Shown one piece after another: positions 9,079 to 17,522 of a DNA stretch of 64,000 nucleotides. A model generated the notes under the pieces. The model was not told the DNA's origin and made no database searches. It saw only the letters and a list, made by a program, of their open reading frames with translations. This stretch comes from Embleya sp049739465. Lineage in GTDB: Bacteria > Actinomycetota > Actinomycetes > Streptomycetales > Streptomycetaceae. A program made the position numbers and the translations under genes. The first letter of the stretch is position 1. Every line of letters starts with the position of its first letter. Location: the NCBI RefSeq assembly GCF_049739465.1, contig NZ_JBMHHY010000015.1:214171-278170 (forward strand), given 5' to 3'.

Positions 9079-9396
9079 TCAGGCGATGGCCGCGATGTCC
9101 CCATCGTCGAAATAAATAGCCTGATGCAGACGCCCGCCCAAAGCCACGGCAAATCGGGCGAGGACGTCCTGGCCGGAGATGTGTCCCCGCTCGATTTGCG
9201 ACACCCGCCCTTTGGTGACGCCCATACGATCGGCCACTTCCTGCTGGGTCAGCCCTCGGGCTCGCCGCAGTTCCGCCAACCTGCGGCCGGTCGTCTCGGC
9301 GAGAAGCTCCTCCTTGCCCGCTCGCACGGCCTCTTCGCCGCCGGCGCGGGCAACATGCTCGGCGCGGATGTCCTGCCAGCGCGTGTAGCCGCTCAC
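9079..9396 (-). CDS. HigA-like XRE antitoxin
   Basis: A 105-residue protein with an XRE helix-turn-helix at about 37-90, containing LTQQEVADRMGVTKGRVSQIE. The N-terminal half is charged and helical, as in antitoxins paired with RelE-type HigB toxins. Its GTG start overlaps the toxin stop by 4 bp (GTGA), so the two are translationally coupled. The order toxin-then-antitoxin is that of HigBA loci. The antitoxin frame is intact although the toxin frame is broken. It probably represses the operon by binding the palindrome at 9762-9781. Confidence 0.85.
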   Translation of the reverse strand: MSGYTRWQDIRAEHVARAGGEEAVRAGKEELLAETTGRRLAELRRARGLTQQEVADRMGVTKGRVSQIERGHISGQDVLARFAVALGGRLHQAIYFDDGDIAAIA

Positions 9397-9754
9397 GATC
9401 GTCCTCCTTCGTCTTGGGCTCGTTCCTTCAGGTAGGTCTCATAGCGCTCTTCGGCCAGCGGAATCGCTTGCCGGTACCACTCGTTCCACCGCCCGGCCTT
9501 GTCGCCTGCCACCAGCAGAATGCTGCAACGCCACGGGTCGAAGGCAAACAAGATGCGCACCGTACCGGGACGCAGTTCCTTCAGATTCGCCATCGACGAG
9601 CCATGAATGGTGTCGACCAACGGCCGCCCGAGTCCCGGGCCCCCTCCGCCCGGGCATCCAGCACCTGCACCACCCGGGCGTGTGCCAGGTCATCGAGGCC
9701 TTCGATCCAGTCGCGCACCTCGTCGACCAGGAGGATCTCCCACTCGCTGTCCAT
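9393..9754 (-). pseudogene. HigB/RelE-like toxin (Gp49 type), frameshifted
   Basis: The N-terminal half (MDSEWEILLVDEVRDW, ATG at 9754) and the C-terminal half (LVDTIHGSSMANLKEL ... RILFAFDPWRCSILLVAGDK) belong to one phage Gp49-like RelE toxin of about 120 residues but lie in different frames. The shift maps to the C5 run at 9640-9644. One extra C there would read VLDARAEGGPGLGRPLVDTI and restore the family sequence GPxLGRPLVDT. It is therefore either a true inactivating deletion or a homopolymer sequencing error. The antitoxin gene follows with a 4-bp overlap. Confidence 0.8.
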
Positions 9755-9761
9755 GCAGCCG

Positions 9762-9781
9762 AGTATAGCTAAGACTATACT
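9762..9781. promoter_or_regulatory. Palindromic operator of the first HigBA-like locus
   Basis: Perfect inverted arms AGTATAG and CTATACT with a 6-nt spacer, 7 bp upstream of the toxin ATG. The block is the most AT-rich stretch in the area. It is well placed for autoregulation by the antitoxin, and the TATA-rich arms could include the -10 element. Confidence 0.7.
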
Positions 9782-9890
9782 TTTCTCGGGGAGCAGAACA
9801 CCAACGCGGCACCGCACACGCACGTGTGGAGCCGCGTTACAAAGGCGGGCGCGGAGATCGCGTCGCGCGCCGGCCGATCGGGTTCGGCGA

Positions 9891-10106
9891 TCAGGCCACG
9901 GGCGCGCCGTTGTCTTCCGTGCGCTGCACCGGCTTCGCCTCGGCCGGCTTGCCGTCCTGCTCGAAGTCGACCCGCTTGAGCTGGCGGTTCATGGACTTCA
10001 ACAGGAACCAGGTGGCCACCGCGATCCCGGCCACCACCACGAACCCGAGCAGCCCGGGCGTGACCTTGCTCTCCTCGACCGCGAGCTGAACCGCGAGCGA
10101 TGTCAT
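9891..10106 (-). CDS. Small single-span membrane protein
   Basis: A 71-residue protein with one hydrophobic helix (about residues 17-36, VTPGLLGFVVVAGIAVATWF) and a charged tail containing NRQLKRVDF and several acidic residues. Small proteins of this kind are found beside the mycothiol amidase gene in streptomycetes, as I recall. The function is unknown. The start ATG at 10106 is preceded by a purine-rich GGAGGTAG stretch on this strand. Confidence 0.75.
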   Translation of the reverse strand: MTSLAVQLAVEESKVTPGLLGFVVVAGIAVATWFLLKSMNRQLKRVDFEQDGKPAEAKPVQRTEDNGAPVA

Positions 10107-10261
10107 GACGACCTACCTCCTGGATCGGAATCCGTTGCGGTCAAGAGTGACATCCGATCCGCGAAAGGTATGCACCGAGGCCCCTCTCCACGAGGCTCGA
10201 CACGGCACTGGGGAGGCGCTGGCGAAGCGCTGGGGAGGCGACAGACGCCGGTGGCCGAGCG

Positions 10262-10501
10262 AAGTCCACCCCGGCCGGCGCTCGAAGACAGGCAGCTTGC
10301 CAAGCCCCGCACGCCAAGCCACCAGCACCGAGCCGAGCAAAATCCAGCCCGGCCGGCGTTTGAGGCCAAGTAGCCCGTCCGGCGCTTGAGGACGGCGTCG
10401 GCCGCCAGGCCGCGCCCGCCAACCCGGCGCAGGCCGACAACGCGCAGGCCGACAACGCGCCGGCCGAGCCGATCCAGCCCGGCCGGCCGGCGCATGAGGC
10501 C
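10262..10501. repeat. Four copies of a Streptomyces-type intergenic repeat
   Basis: The gap 10107-10508 has no gene. It holds four related elements near 10269-10290, 10346-10367, 10373-10395 and 10474-10501. They share the core CCGGCCGGCG followed by YTTGAGG or a close variant (GCTCGAAGAC, GTTTGAGGCC, GCTTGAGGAC, GCATGAGGCC). I recognise the CCGGCGCTTGAGGAC core as one dispersed widely between genes in Streptomyces genomes. CGACAACGCGC is also directly repeated at 10436-10461. Confidence 0.65.
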
Positions 10502-10508
10502 AAACCCC

Positions 10509-11387
10509 CTACCGGCGCACGCCGACCCGCACGCCCGCGAACAGGTCGTCCTCCGGCAGATCGGTGTCCACCAGCGACCGCACCAGCTCGTAGTCCTCCG
10601 TGGGCCACACCTCACGTTGTACGGCCAGCGGCACCTTGAACCAGAACCCGTCCGGATCCACCTGCGTCGCATGCGCGATCAGCGCGCGGTCCCGCGTCTC
10701 GAACCAGTCGGCGCACGGGACGCGTGTGGTGATGCTCCGCTCCTCGCGGTCGCCCCAGCGCTCCAGCCATTCGCCGTACGGCGACTCCAACTCGCGAGCC
10801 AGCATGCCCTCGTGCAATGCCTCGATGCGCGACCGCGAGATGCCCTGGTTGTAGTACAACTTCAGCGGCTGCCACGGCTCGCCCGCGCCCGGATACGCGT
10901 CCGGGTCACCCGCCGCGTCGAACGCGACCATGGTGATCTTGTGCGTCTGGATGTGGTCCGGGTGCGGATAGCCGCCGTTCTCGTCGTACGTGGTGATCAC
11001 GTGCGGGCGGAATTCCCGGATCAGCCGCACCAGCGGCTCGGCCGCCTTGTCCACGTCCAGCACCGCGAAGCAGCCGTCCGGCAGCGGCGGCAGCGGATCG
11101 CCCTCGGGCAGCCCCGAGTCCTCCCAGCCCAGCCACGCCTGTTGCACGCCGAGAATCTCGCGCGCCGCGTCCATCTCCTTGCGGCGCACCTCGTGGATGT
11201 TCGCCTCGATCTCCGGGTCGCCCTGGAGAGCGGGGTTGAGCACCGAGCCGCGTTCGCCGCCGGTGCAGGTCGCCACGAGGACCTCGGCCCCCTCGGCGAC
11301 ATAGCGCGCCATGGTGGCCGCGCCCTTGCTCGACTCGTCGTCGGGGTGCGCGTGCACCGCCATCAGCCTCAGCCGATCGTCACTCAC
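10509..11387 (-). CDS. mca: Mycothiol S-conjugate amidase
   Basis: A 292-residue zinc amidase of the LmbE/PIG-L family that cleaves mycothiol-toxin conjugates to a mercapturic acid and GlcN-Ins. The metal motif AHPDDESSKG is at residues 13-22 (His14 and Asp17 as likely ligands), with the third ligand region HPDHIQTH near the middle. The segments TGGERGSVLNP and IHEVRRKEMDAAREILGV separate Mca from MshB. I chose the GTG at 11387, nine residues upstream of the conserved MAVHAHPDDE, because family members begin just before it. It diverges from the DUF4307 gene. Confidence 0.95.
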   Translation of the reverse strand: MSDDRLRLMAVHAHPDDESSKGAATMARYVAEGAEVLVATCTGGERGSVLNPALQGDPEIEANIHEVRRKEMDAAREILGVQQAWLGWEDSGLPEGDPLPPLPDGCFAVLDVDKAAEPLVRLIREFRPHVITTYDENGGYPHPDHIQTHKITMVAFDAAGDPDAYPGAGEPWQPLKLYYNQGISRSRIEALHEGMLARELESPYGEWLERWGDREERSITTRVPCADWFETRDRALIAHATQVDPDGFWFKVPLAVQREVWPTEDYELVRSLVDTDLPEDDLFAGVRVGVRR

Positions 11388-11542
11388 CGGAACGTCGCTC
11401 CTCTTTCGTGCCCCGTGTCCCAGCCGCCGGGTCGGACCGCCGGGACCTGTCGAAGGCCGCTCTTGCACCGGACATATAGTGGCCGATAGATCTCGCCCGG
11501 ACGCAAACCCGGGCGCTCCCGCAGGAGACCCCAGGAGACCCG

Positions 11543-11932
11543 GTGAGCGCAACGCCCGTCACCCGTTACGGCAAGGGCGCCACCCGAAGCGATCGCAAGA
11601 AGCTGCAGATCGCGTTCGCCGTCTTCATGGTCGTGCTCGTGGCCGGGACGGTGTGGATCGGCCTCCATGGGGCGAACCCCGGCGTGCGCGGGTCTATTCC
11701 GAGCTTTCGGGTCACCTCGGATTCCTCGGTGGAGGCCGAGGTCGAGATCCACAAGGACGCCGACAAGGAGGCCGTCTGCGTGTTGCGTTCGCGCGACAAG
11801 GACGGCTCCGAGGTGGGCCGCCGCGAACTGCGGTTCGCCAAGGGCGACAAGCACATCGACCGGACCGAGACGCTCCAGACGGCGGGCAAACCGAACACCG
11901 CCGAACTGGAGGACTGCCACTCCGTCGGTTGA
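11543..11932 (+). CDS. DUF4307 domain-containing membrane protein
   Basis: A 129-residue protein with a basic N terminus (RYGKGATRSDRKK), one transmembrane helix at about 22-44 (IAFAVFMVVLVAGTVWIGL) and an extracytoplasmic domain with FRVTSDSSVEAEVEI and a single CVLRSRDKDGSEVGRRE strand region. This is the DUF4307 layout. The family sits next to mca in many actinomycetes; its role is unknown. The GTG start at 11543 follows GGAGACC. It shares a 155-bp divergent promoter region with mca. Confidence 0.85.
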   Translation: MSATPVTRYGKGATRSDRKKLQIAFAVFMVVLVAGTVWIGLHGANPGVRGSIPSFRVTSDSSVEAEVEIHKDADKEAVCVLRSRDKDGSEVGRRELRFAKGDKHIDRTETLQTAGKPNTAELEDCHSVG

Positions 11933-12201
11933 CCGACGGGGCCGGTGCGCCGGTCCGTTCGGTGTCCCGCGTCACCCGGGTGCGCGTGACTGCCCGAGAC
12001 GTCGGGAGATTGTTACTCTCGAAGCTTCGTCCCCTCACGACCCGAGGTGTTCACACCGCGGACGGTGAGGGGGCGCTGGTATATGTGACCCCCCGTACCG
12101 TCCGATCCCCGAGCGGCGGCCGGCGGGATCGCGTGTACCCCTTTCGTACGCAGTACGCACCGTGTACGCAACCCCTGTCGCAGACCTACGAGGAGCACCC
12201 C

Positions 12202-12699
12202 GTGACCCAGACCAGCGAAAGCGTCACCTGGCTCACCCAGGAGGCGTACGACCGGCTCAAGGCCGAGCTGGAACACCTGTCGGGTCCCGCCCGTGCCGAA
12301 ATCGCCGTGAAGATCGAAGAGGCCCGCCAGGAAGGCGACCTCAAGGAGAACGCGGGCTACCACGCGGCCAAGGAGGAGCAGGGCAAGCAGGAGCTGCGGA
12401 TTCGCCAGCTCATCGGCCTGCTCCAGAACGCCAAGGTGGGCGAGGCCCCCGCGGACGACGGCGTGGTCGAGCCCGGCATGGTCGTGACCGTCGTCTTCAA
12501 CGGCGACCAGGACGACCCGACCACCTTCCTGCTCGGTTCGCGCGAGGACGCCGTGACCGACATCGAGGTCTACTCGCCGCAGTCCCCGCTGGGCAAGGCG
12601 ATCAACGGCAAGATGGTCGGCCACCAGGCCACCTTCGCGCTGCCCAATGGCAAGAGCACCAGTGTCGAGGTCGTGAACGCCAAGCCCTACAAGGGCTGA
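12202..12699 (+). CDS. greA: Transcription elongation factor GreA
   Basis: A 165-residue cleavage-stimulating factor that enters the secondary channel of RNA polymerase and rescues backtracked complexes. The N-terminal coiled coil carries the acidic tip motif EARQEGDLKENAGYHAAKEE (about 40-59). The C-terminal globular domain contains the conserved SPLGKAINGKMVG block. The GTG start follows GAGGAG with good spacing. The gene is monocistronic, with a hairpin terminator immediately downstream. Confidence 0.96.
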   Translation: MTQTSESVTWLTQEAYDRLKAELEHLSGPARAEIAVKIEEARQEGDLKENAGYHAAKEEQGKQELRIRQLIGLLQNAKVGEAPADDGVVEPGMVVTVVFNGDQDDPTTFLLGSREDAVTDIEVYSPQSPLGKAINGKMVGHQATFALPNGKSTSVEVVNAKPYKG

Positions 12700-12713
12700 G
12701 CCCCGACGCGACC

Positions 12714-12744
12714 CGGCCCGGCTCCCCGTGTGGGGGCCGGGCCG
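12714..12744 (+). terminator. greA terminator hairpin
   Basis: Arms CGGCCCGGC and GCCGGGCCG plus inner CCCC/GGGG close a GTGT loop, with a single bulged T. It is 15 bp past the greA stop, has no T run, and may serve both greA and the convergent ABC genes. Confidence 0.75.
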
Positions 12745-12783
12745 CTCGCATGTGCGGTGGTGTTTTTCGGGTGGCGGGTGCGG

Positions 12784-13638
12784 TCAGGAGACCGCGGAGC
12801 GGTACTTGCGCACCGCCCAGGTCCGGAAGACCACGATGATCAGCAGCGACCACAGCAGCGAGGCGAGCACCGGATGTTGCATCGGCCACGCGTTCGACAC
12901 CTCGTCGGCGCCGGGCGTGCCGAACAACTTGCGGGCCGCCTGCACGGTCGCGCTGAACGGGTTCCAGTAGGCGATGTGCTGGAGGAACGAGGGCAGCGTG
13001 GTCGGCGGCGCGAACGCGATGGACAGGAACGACAGCGGGAAGAGCCAGATCAGCCCGCCCGAGGTGGCCGCCTCCGGGCTGCGTACGGACAAGCCGATCA
13101 GCGCGCCGATCCAGGAGAACGCGTAGCCCAGGAGCAGCAGCAGCGCGAGCCCGGCGAGCCCCTTGAGCACTCCGTCGTGCATCCGCCAGCCGACGATCAG
13201 CGCGCAGATCACCATGACCACCATGGTCAGCGCGGTCTGCACGGCGTCGGCGATGGTGCGCCCGGTGAGCACCGCGCCGCGCGACATCGGCAGCGAGCGG
13301 AACCGGTCCATCAGGCCCTTGTGCATGTCCTCGGCGATGCCCGCGCCGGCGCCGGCCGTGGCGAAGGTGACAGTCTGCGCGAAGATGCCCGCCATCACGT
13401 AGTCGCGATACGCGGTCTTGTCCTCGACGCCGGGGATGCCGATCGCGCCGCCGAAGACGTACGCGAACATCAGCACGAACATCACCGGCTGGATCATCCC
13501 GAAGATGATCATCTCCGGGATGCGCATCATCCGGATCAGGTTGCGCCGGGTGATCACGATCGAGTCGCGCACCGACTGGGCCAGGCCGCTGCGGGCCACG
13601 GGCGCGCCGATCGGGGGTTTGCTCAGGACGGCCGTCAC
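12784..13638 (-). CDS. ABC-2 type transporter permease (DrrB-like)
   Basis: A 284-residue ABC-2 membrane subunit with six predicted helices. DSIVITRRNLIRMMRIPE at the N terminus, the GIPGVEDKTAYRDYVMAGIFAQT segment (read in two parts around GVEDK and DYVMAG) and LPMSRGAVLTGRTIADAV are typical of the daunorubicin-resistance DrrB group. Its GTG start overlaps the stop of the ATPase gene by 4 bp (GTGA). Together they form a two-component exporter, probably for a lipophilic compound or lipid. The substrate is unknown. Confidence 0.9.
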   Translation of the reverse strand: MTAVLSKPPIGAPVARSGLAQSVRDSIVITRRNLIRMMRIPEMIIFGMIQPVMFVLMFAYVFGGAIGIPGVEDKTAYRDYVMAGIFAQTVTFATAGAGAGIAEDMHKGLMDRFRSLPMSRGAVLTGRTIADAVQTALTMVVMVICALIVGWRMHDGVLKGLAGLALLLLLGYAFSWIGALIGLSVRSPEAATSGGLIWLFPLSFLSIAFAPPTTLPSFLQHIAYWNPFSATVQAARKLFGTPGADEVSNAWPMQHPVLASLLWSLLIIVVFRTWAVRKYRSAVS

Positions 13639-14687
13639 TTCTTCACCGCCTTGCCGCGGCCCCGCTTGGCGCCGTCGCTCTTCGAGTCTTCGTGGTCGTT
13701 GTCCTCGTCGGCGTCGGCGTCGGCGTTGTCGCCGGTGCCGATCTCGGTCTCCGCGGCGTGCCCGGTGAGTGCGATGAACACGTCGTCCAGGGTGGGCCGG
13801 CGCAGCCCGATGTCGTCGATCTCGATGCCGCGCGAGTCCAGTTCGCGGATGATCTCGGCAAGCAGCTTGGCCCCGCCGGTGACCGGGACGGTGATCCGGC
13901 GCTGGAGCTTGACCACGCCCAACTCGCCCTTGCCGAACCCGGTGAGCAACTCGCTCGCGTCGGCCAGTCGTTCCTCGTCGTGCACGACCACCTCGACCCG
14001 CTCGCCGCCGACCCTGGCCTTGAGCTGATCGGCGGTGCCGCGCGCGATCACCTTGCCGTGGTCGACCACCGCGATGTCGTGCGCGAGGTGGTCGGCCTCC
14101 TCCAGATACTGCGTGGTCAGCAGCAATGTGGTGCCACCCGCGACCAGTTCCTCGATCACCCGCCACAGCGCCATCCGGTTGCGCGGGTCCAGGCCGGTGG
14201 TCGGCTCGTCCATGAACATCACCGGCGGGCTGACCACGAGCGCCGCCGCCAGGTCGAGCCGGCGGCGCATGCCACCCGAGTAGGTCTTGGCGGGCCGGTC
14301 GCCCGCGTCGGCCAGGTCGAACTGGACGAGCAGTTCGTCGGCCCGCCGCTTGGCGTCGCGGCCGCTGAGCTGGTACAGCTCGCCGACCATCCGGAGATTC
14401 TCCCGGCCCGTCAGGTATTCGTCCACGGCGGCGAACTGGCCGGACAGGCCGATCGAGCGGCGGACCGCGTTGGGGTTCTTGAGCACGTCGTGACCGGCCA
14501 CCACGGCTCGCCCGGAGTCGGGCTTGAGCAGCGTGGTCAGTACGCGCACACATGTCGTCTTGCCTGCGCCGTTCGGTCCGAGCAGGCCCAGGACGGTGCC
14601 GGTGGGCACACTCACGTCCACGCCGTCGAGCGCTCGGACCGAGCCGAAGGTCTTGACGAGACCTTCGGCGACGATCGCTTCCTGCAT
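13635..14687 (-). CDS. ABC transporter ATP-binding protein (DrrA-like)
   Basis: A 350-residue cytoplasmic ATPase. Walker A GPNGAGKT is at 37-44, the signature YSGGMRRRLDLA near 145-156, and Walker B VMFMDEPT follows. The C-terminal LRRPTLDDVFIALTGH segment is the DrrA-family tail that docks the permease. Beyond it is an unusual extension of about 35 residues, first acidic (DNADADADEDND) then basic (KRGRGKAVKK). The upstream gap to ilvA is 187 bp. A DrrAB-like efflux pump is the best description. Confidence 0.93.
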   Translation of the reverse strand: MQEAIVAEGLVKTFGSVRALDGVDVSVPTGTVLGLLGPNGAGKTTCVRVLTTLLKPDSGRAVVAGHDVLKNPNAVRRSIGLSGQFAAVDEYLTGRENLRMVGELYQLSGRDAKRRADELLVQFDLADAGDRPAKTYSGGMRRRLDLAAALVVSPPVMFMDEPTTGLDPRNRMALWRVIEELVAGGTTLLLTTQYLEEADHLAHDIAVVDHGKVIARGTADQLKARVGGERVEVVVHDEERLADASELLTGFGKGELGVVKLQRRITVPVTGGAKLLAEIIRELDSRGIEIDDIGLRRPTLDDVFIALTGHAAETEIGTGDNADADADEDNDHEDSKSDGAKRGRGKAVKK

Positions 14688-14874
14688 GTCGGTGGATCAC
14701 TCCTCGTGCGGGTGGGGCAGGGGGGACGGGCCGATCGATTCGGATCTCTCCACCATGCGCCAGAACACGCCGGGCGAGCGACCGCTTTTCACCGCGTGGG
14801 CGGGCATGGCTGTACAACGAGCCAAGCACACGGCACCGACACCGGGGCGCGGGCGGGCCCCGGCGGCGCCGTGC

Positions 14875-16098
14875 TCAGCTCTTGCTGACCGTGTACCCCG
14901 CGCCGTACAGCGCCTCGACCACCGCCGCGCAGTGGCTGCGGCCCTTGGTCTCCAACTGCAGGTCCACGTCCGCCTCGCCGACCCGCAGCGTCGCGTCGGT
15001 GCGTACGTGCGACACCGCGGCGATGTTGGCGTCGGTCTCGGCGAGTCGGCCGAGCAGCGTGGCCAGGGCGCCGGGGCTGTCCGGGATCCGGACCCGCAGG
15101 GAGAGATAGCGACCGGCCGAGGCCAGGCCGTGCCGCAACACCCGCAACATCAGCAGCGGATCGACGTTTCCGCCGGAGAGCACCGCCACCACCGGGCCCT
15201 CGATCGGCTCGCCGACCTCGAGCAGCGCCGCCACCGACGCGGCACCGGCCGGTTCGACGACCAGCTTGGCCCGCTCCATGCACAACAACAACGCCTGGGA
15301 CAACGACTCCTCGCCGACCGTACGGATCCCGTCGGCCTGCTCGCGGATCAGCGCGAACGGGACCTCGCCCGGCCGACCGACCGCGATCCCGTCGGCCATC
15401 GTGCCGAACGAGGGCAACGACACCGGCGCGCCGGCGGCGAGCGAGGGCGGGTAGGCGGCGGCGGACGCGGCCTGTACGCCGATGACCTTGACGTCGGGGC
15501 GAAGTGCCTTGACCGCGACGGAGATTCCGGCCAGCAGACCACCGCCGCCGGTGCCCACCAGGATGGTCTTGACCTCCGGGCACTGCTCCAGGATCTCCAG
15601 GCCCACGGTGCCCTGGCCGGCCACCACGTCGCGGTGGTCGAACGGGTGGATGAACACCGCGCCGGTCTCGTCGGCGTAGGCGCGTGCGGCGGCCAGCGCG
15701 TGTTCGACGTTGTCCCCGCCGAGGATCACCTCGGCGCCGTACGAGCGGGTCGCGGCCACCTTGGGCAGCGGCGCGCCGGCCGGCATGAACACCGTGGACG
15801 CCACGCCCAGGGTGCGGGCCGCGAGCGCGACACCCTGCGCGTGGTTCCCGGCGCTGGCCGCGACCACGCCGCGGGCCCGCTCGGCCTCGGACAGGCCCGC
15901 GATCCGCACGTAGGCGCCGCGGATCTTGAACGACCCGGTGCGCTGGAGGTTCTCGCACTTGAGGTACACGGGGGTGCCGACCCGGTCGGTCAGCGCCCGA
16001 CATGGCCGCATCGGCGTCTCGCGGACGACACTTTCCAGCATCTTTCGGGCGATGCGGATGTCGTGCAGGGTCACCGTGGCCGAGGCAGGGCTGCTCAT
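14875..16098 (-). CDS. ilvA: Threonine ammonia-lyase with C-terminal ACT domain
   Basis: A 407-residue PLP enzyme that deaminates threonine to 2-oxobutyrate, the first step toward isoleucine. The PLP lysine is Lys58 in GSFKIRGAY. SAGNHAQG is at 82-89, the phosphate loop GTGGGGLLAG lies near 183-192, and SGGNVDP follows. An ACT domain spans about 325-407 (RIPDSPGALATLLG), giving the compact form of the enzyme rather than the long biosynthetic form. I chose the ATG at 16098; the frame upstream runs through a 12-bp repeat that encodes HGPI tandem residues. A second, ACT-less dehydratase occurs at 44862-45824. Confidence 0.9.
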   Translation of the reverse strand: MSSPASATVTLHDIRIARKMLESVVRETPMRPCRALTDRVGTPVYLKCENLQRTGSFKIRGAYVRIAGLSEAERARGVVAASAGNHAQGVALAARTLGVASTVFMPAGAPLPKVAATRSYGAEVILGGDNVEHALAAARAYADETGAVFIHPFDHRDVVAGQGTVGLEILEQCPEVKTILVGTGGGGLLAGISVAVKALRPDVKVIGVQAASAAAYPPSLAAGAPVSLPSFGTMADGIAVGRPGEVPFALIREQADGIRTVGEESLSQALLLCMERAKLVVEPAGAASVAALLEVGEPIEGPVVAVLSGGNVDPLLMLRVLRHGLASAGRYLSLRVRIPDSPGALATLLGRLAETDANIAAVSHVRTDATLRVGEADVDLQLETKGRSHCAAVVEALYGAGYTVSKS

Positions 16099-16117
16099 AT
16101 GCCGAGTGTCGCACCAA

Positions 16118-16153
16118 CCGTGGATGGGGCCGTGGATGGGCCCGTGGGTGGGC
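16118..16153. repeat. Three tandem 12-bp units
   Basis: CCGTGGATGGGG, CCGTGGATGGGC and CCGTGGGTGGGC lie head to tail in the short gap between the MarR gene and the threonine ammonia-lyase start. They sit where the ammonia-lyase leader would be. Confidence 0.7.
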
Positions 16154-16165
16154 CCGCTCACCGGC

Positions 16166-16663
16166 TCAGGAGCCGGCCGGGTTGCGGCTTTGCCGGCGCT
16201 CCATCGACGCGTTGAACCGGGTGAGCAGTTCGGTGAATCGCTCGCGGTCGTCCGGGCTCCAGCCCGCGCAGATCTCCGCCATCAGACGCTGCCGGGCGTG
16301 CCGGACCTGGTGCAGGCGATCCCGGCCCTCGGCGGAGAGTTCGAGGAGGACGGCGCGGCCGTCGTCGGGATTGGGCACCCGGTCCACCAGGCCCTGTTCG
16401 ACCAGCGGGGTGACCTGGCGGGTGACCGTGGAGGAGTCGATCGACATGGCCTGCGCGAGCGCCTTGACGCCCATCGGCCCGCCCGCCTCCAGCCGGCCGA
16501 GCAGCAGGTAGGCGGCGCGGTCCATGGAGTTGCGCAGTTCGCCGACGGCGCCGAGCCGGGTCTGCTCGGCGCGCCGCGCGAACAGCGCGACCTCGTGCTG
16601 CAACCGGTCGTAGAGCGGGTCGGCAGAGCCGGTGGGGTCGTCTGGGGCCTGATCCGGTGTCAT
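16166..16663 (-). CDS. MarR family transcriptional regulator
   Basis: A 165-residue winged-helix regulator. The recognition region MSIDSSTVTRQVTPLVEQGLV is at about 73-93, split as MSIDSSTVTRQV and TPLVEQGLVDR, followed by the wing NPDDGRAVLLELSAEGR. The family binds DNA as a dimer and usually responds to small phenolic ligands. The gene lies 67 bp upstream of ilvA on the same strand and could be cotranscribed with it, but a regulatory link is only an inference from position. Confidence 0.9.
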   Translation of the reverse strand: MTPDQAPDDPTGSADPLYDRLQHEVALFARRAEQTRLGAVGELRNSMDRAAYLLLGRLEAGGPMGVKALAQAMSIDSSTVTRQVTPLVEQGLVDRVPNPDDGRAVLLELSAEGRDRLHQVRHARQRLMAEICAGWSPDDRERFTELLTRFNASMERRQSRNPAGS

Positions 16664-16859
16664 CTCGCCGCTCGCTCGTCGATCCGATGTGGTGCAGAGA
16701 GGATATTGCGCGGACCGGGATCACCGGGCCTCGACCGGGCGATTCCACTCCGCAGGGGGTGTGGGGGGTTCTCCTTGGTGTCTACGGGGGTTTGCCATCG
16801 GGTCGGTTCGGGGTGGGTCGCGTCGGGGTGGGGTGGGGCGCGGGTGGCCCACGGCTCGG

Positions 16860-16913
16860 GTAGGTATCGCAGTCGGAGTAGGTATCCAGGTCGGGGTAGG
16901 TATCCAGGTCGGG
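16860..16913. repeat. Three tandem 18-bp units
   Basis: The 358-bp gap 16664-17021 has no gene. It contains three head-to-tail 18-bp units of the form GTAGGTATCCAGGTCGGG, the first diverged at four positions. Upstream the gap is G-rich on this strand (several GGGGTGGG runs). Confidence 0.75.
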
Positions 16914-17021
16914 TCGGGATCGGTAGGGGGCGATGTGTCGCGACCCGCGACTACCCGAACGGGTGTGGGGCAGCTTTCCGGGAGAGCGGCGACGACACCC
17001 GGCCGACCTGCGGGAGGCACC

Positions 17022-17522
17022 GTGCACAAGCGCGACAGTCGCGAATTCGACCTCTTCGTCCACACGATGGGCAGCCGACTCCTGCACGCCGCCGACCTGC
17101 TCACCGGCGATCGCCGGCGGGCCGAACGCCGGGTGGAACGGGCGCTCGCGCATACGTGTCTGACCTGGAACCGGTTACCGGACCAGGACCCGGTCCGGAC
17201 CGCCTGGCGTGCGCTGCTGGCGGGCTATCTGGACCCGTGGCGACCGGGACCGCGGGGGTATCGAGGCCAACTCCGGGAGGCGGGCGAGCCGTTCGTGACG
17301 CTGGACCGTCTTGGCCGGGTGGAACGGGCCGCGGTGGTGCTGCGGTGGTACGCCCGCCTGGACGAGTACGACGCGGCCGAGGCGATCGGGCTGCCGATCG
17401 AAACGGTGGCGGGGGCTTGGCGGCGGGGGATGGCGGAGGTTCGCCGGAGCGGCGGCGGGGGCTTGGGTGGCAGCGGCACGGATGGTGGCGGCATGCGTGA
17501 CGGCGCGGGGTCGGGGCGATGA
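17022..17522 (+). CDS. Sigma-70-like (SigE-type) regulatory protein
   Basis: A 166-residue protein resembling small actinobacterial ECF (SigE-type) sigma factors. An N-terminal region-2-like helix block (FDLFVHTMGSRLLHAADLLTGD, in two parts) is followed by a region-4-like segment around 98-145 with RVERAAVVLRWYARLDEYD and AAEAIGLPIETVAGAWRRGM. Region 2 is degenerate, so DNA melting ability is doubtful. The GTG start follows GGGAGG. Its stop overlaps the next start by 4 bp. The C terminus is Gly/Ser-rich. Confidence 0.7.
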   Translation: MHKRDSREFDLFVHTMGSRLLHAADLLTGDRRRAERRVERALAHTCLTWNRLPDQDPVRTAWRALLAGYLDPWRPGPRGYRGQLREAGEPFVTLDRLGRVERAAVVLRWYARLDEYDAAEAIGLPIETVAGAWRRGMAEVRRSGGGGLGGSGTDGGGMRDGAGSGR

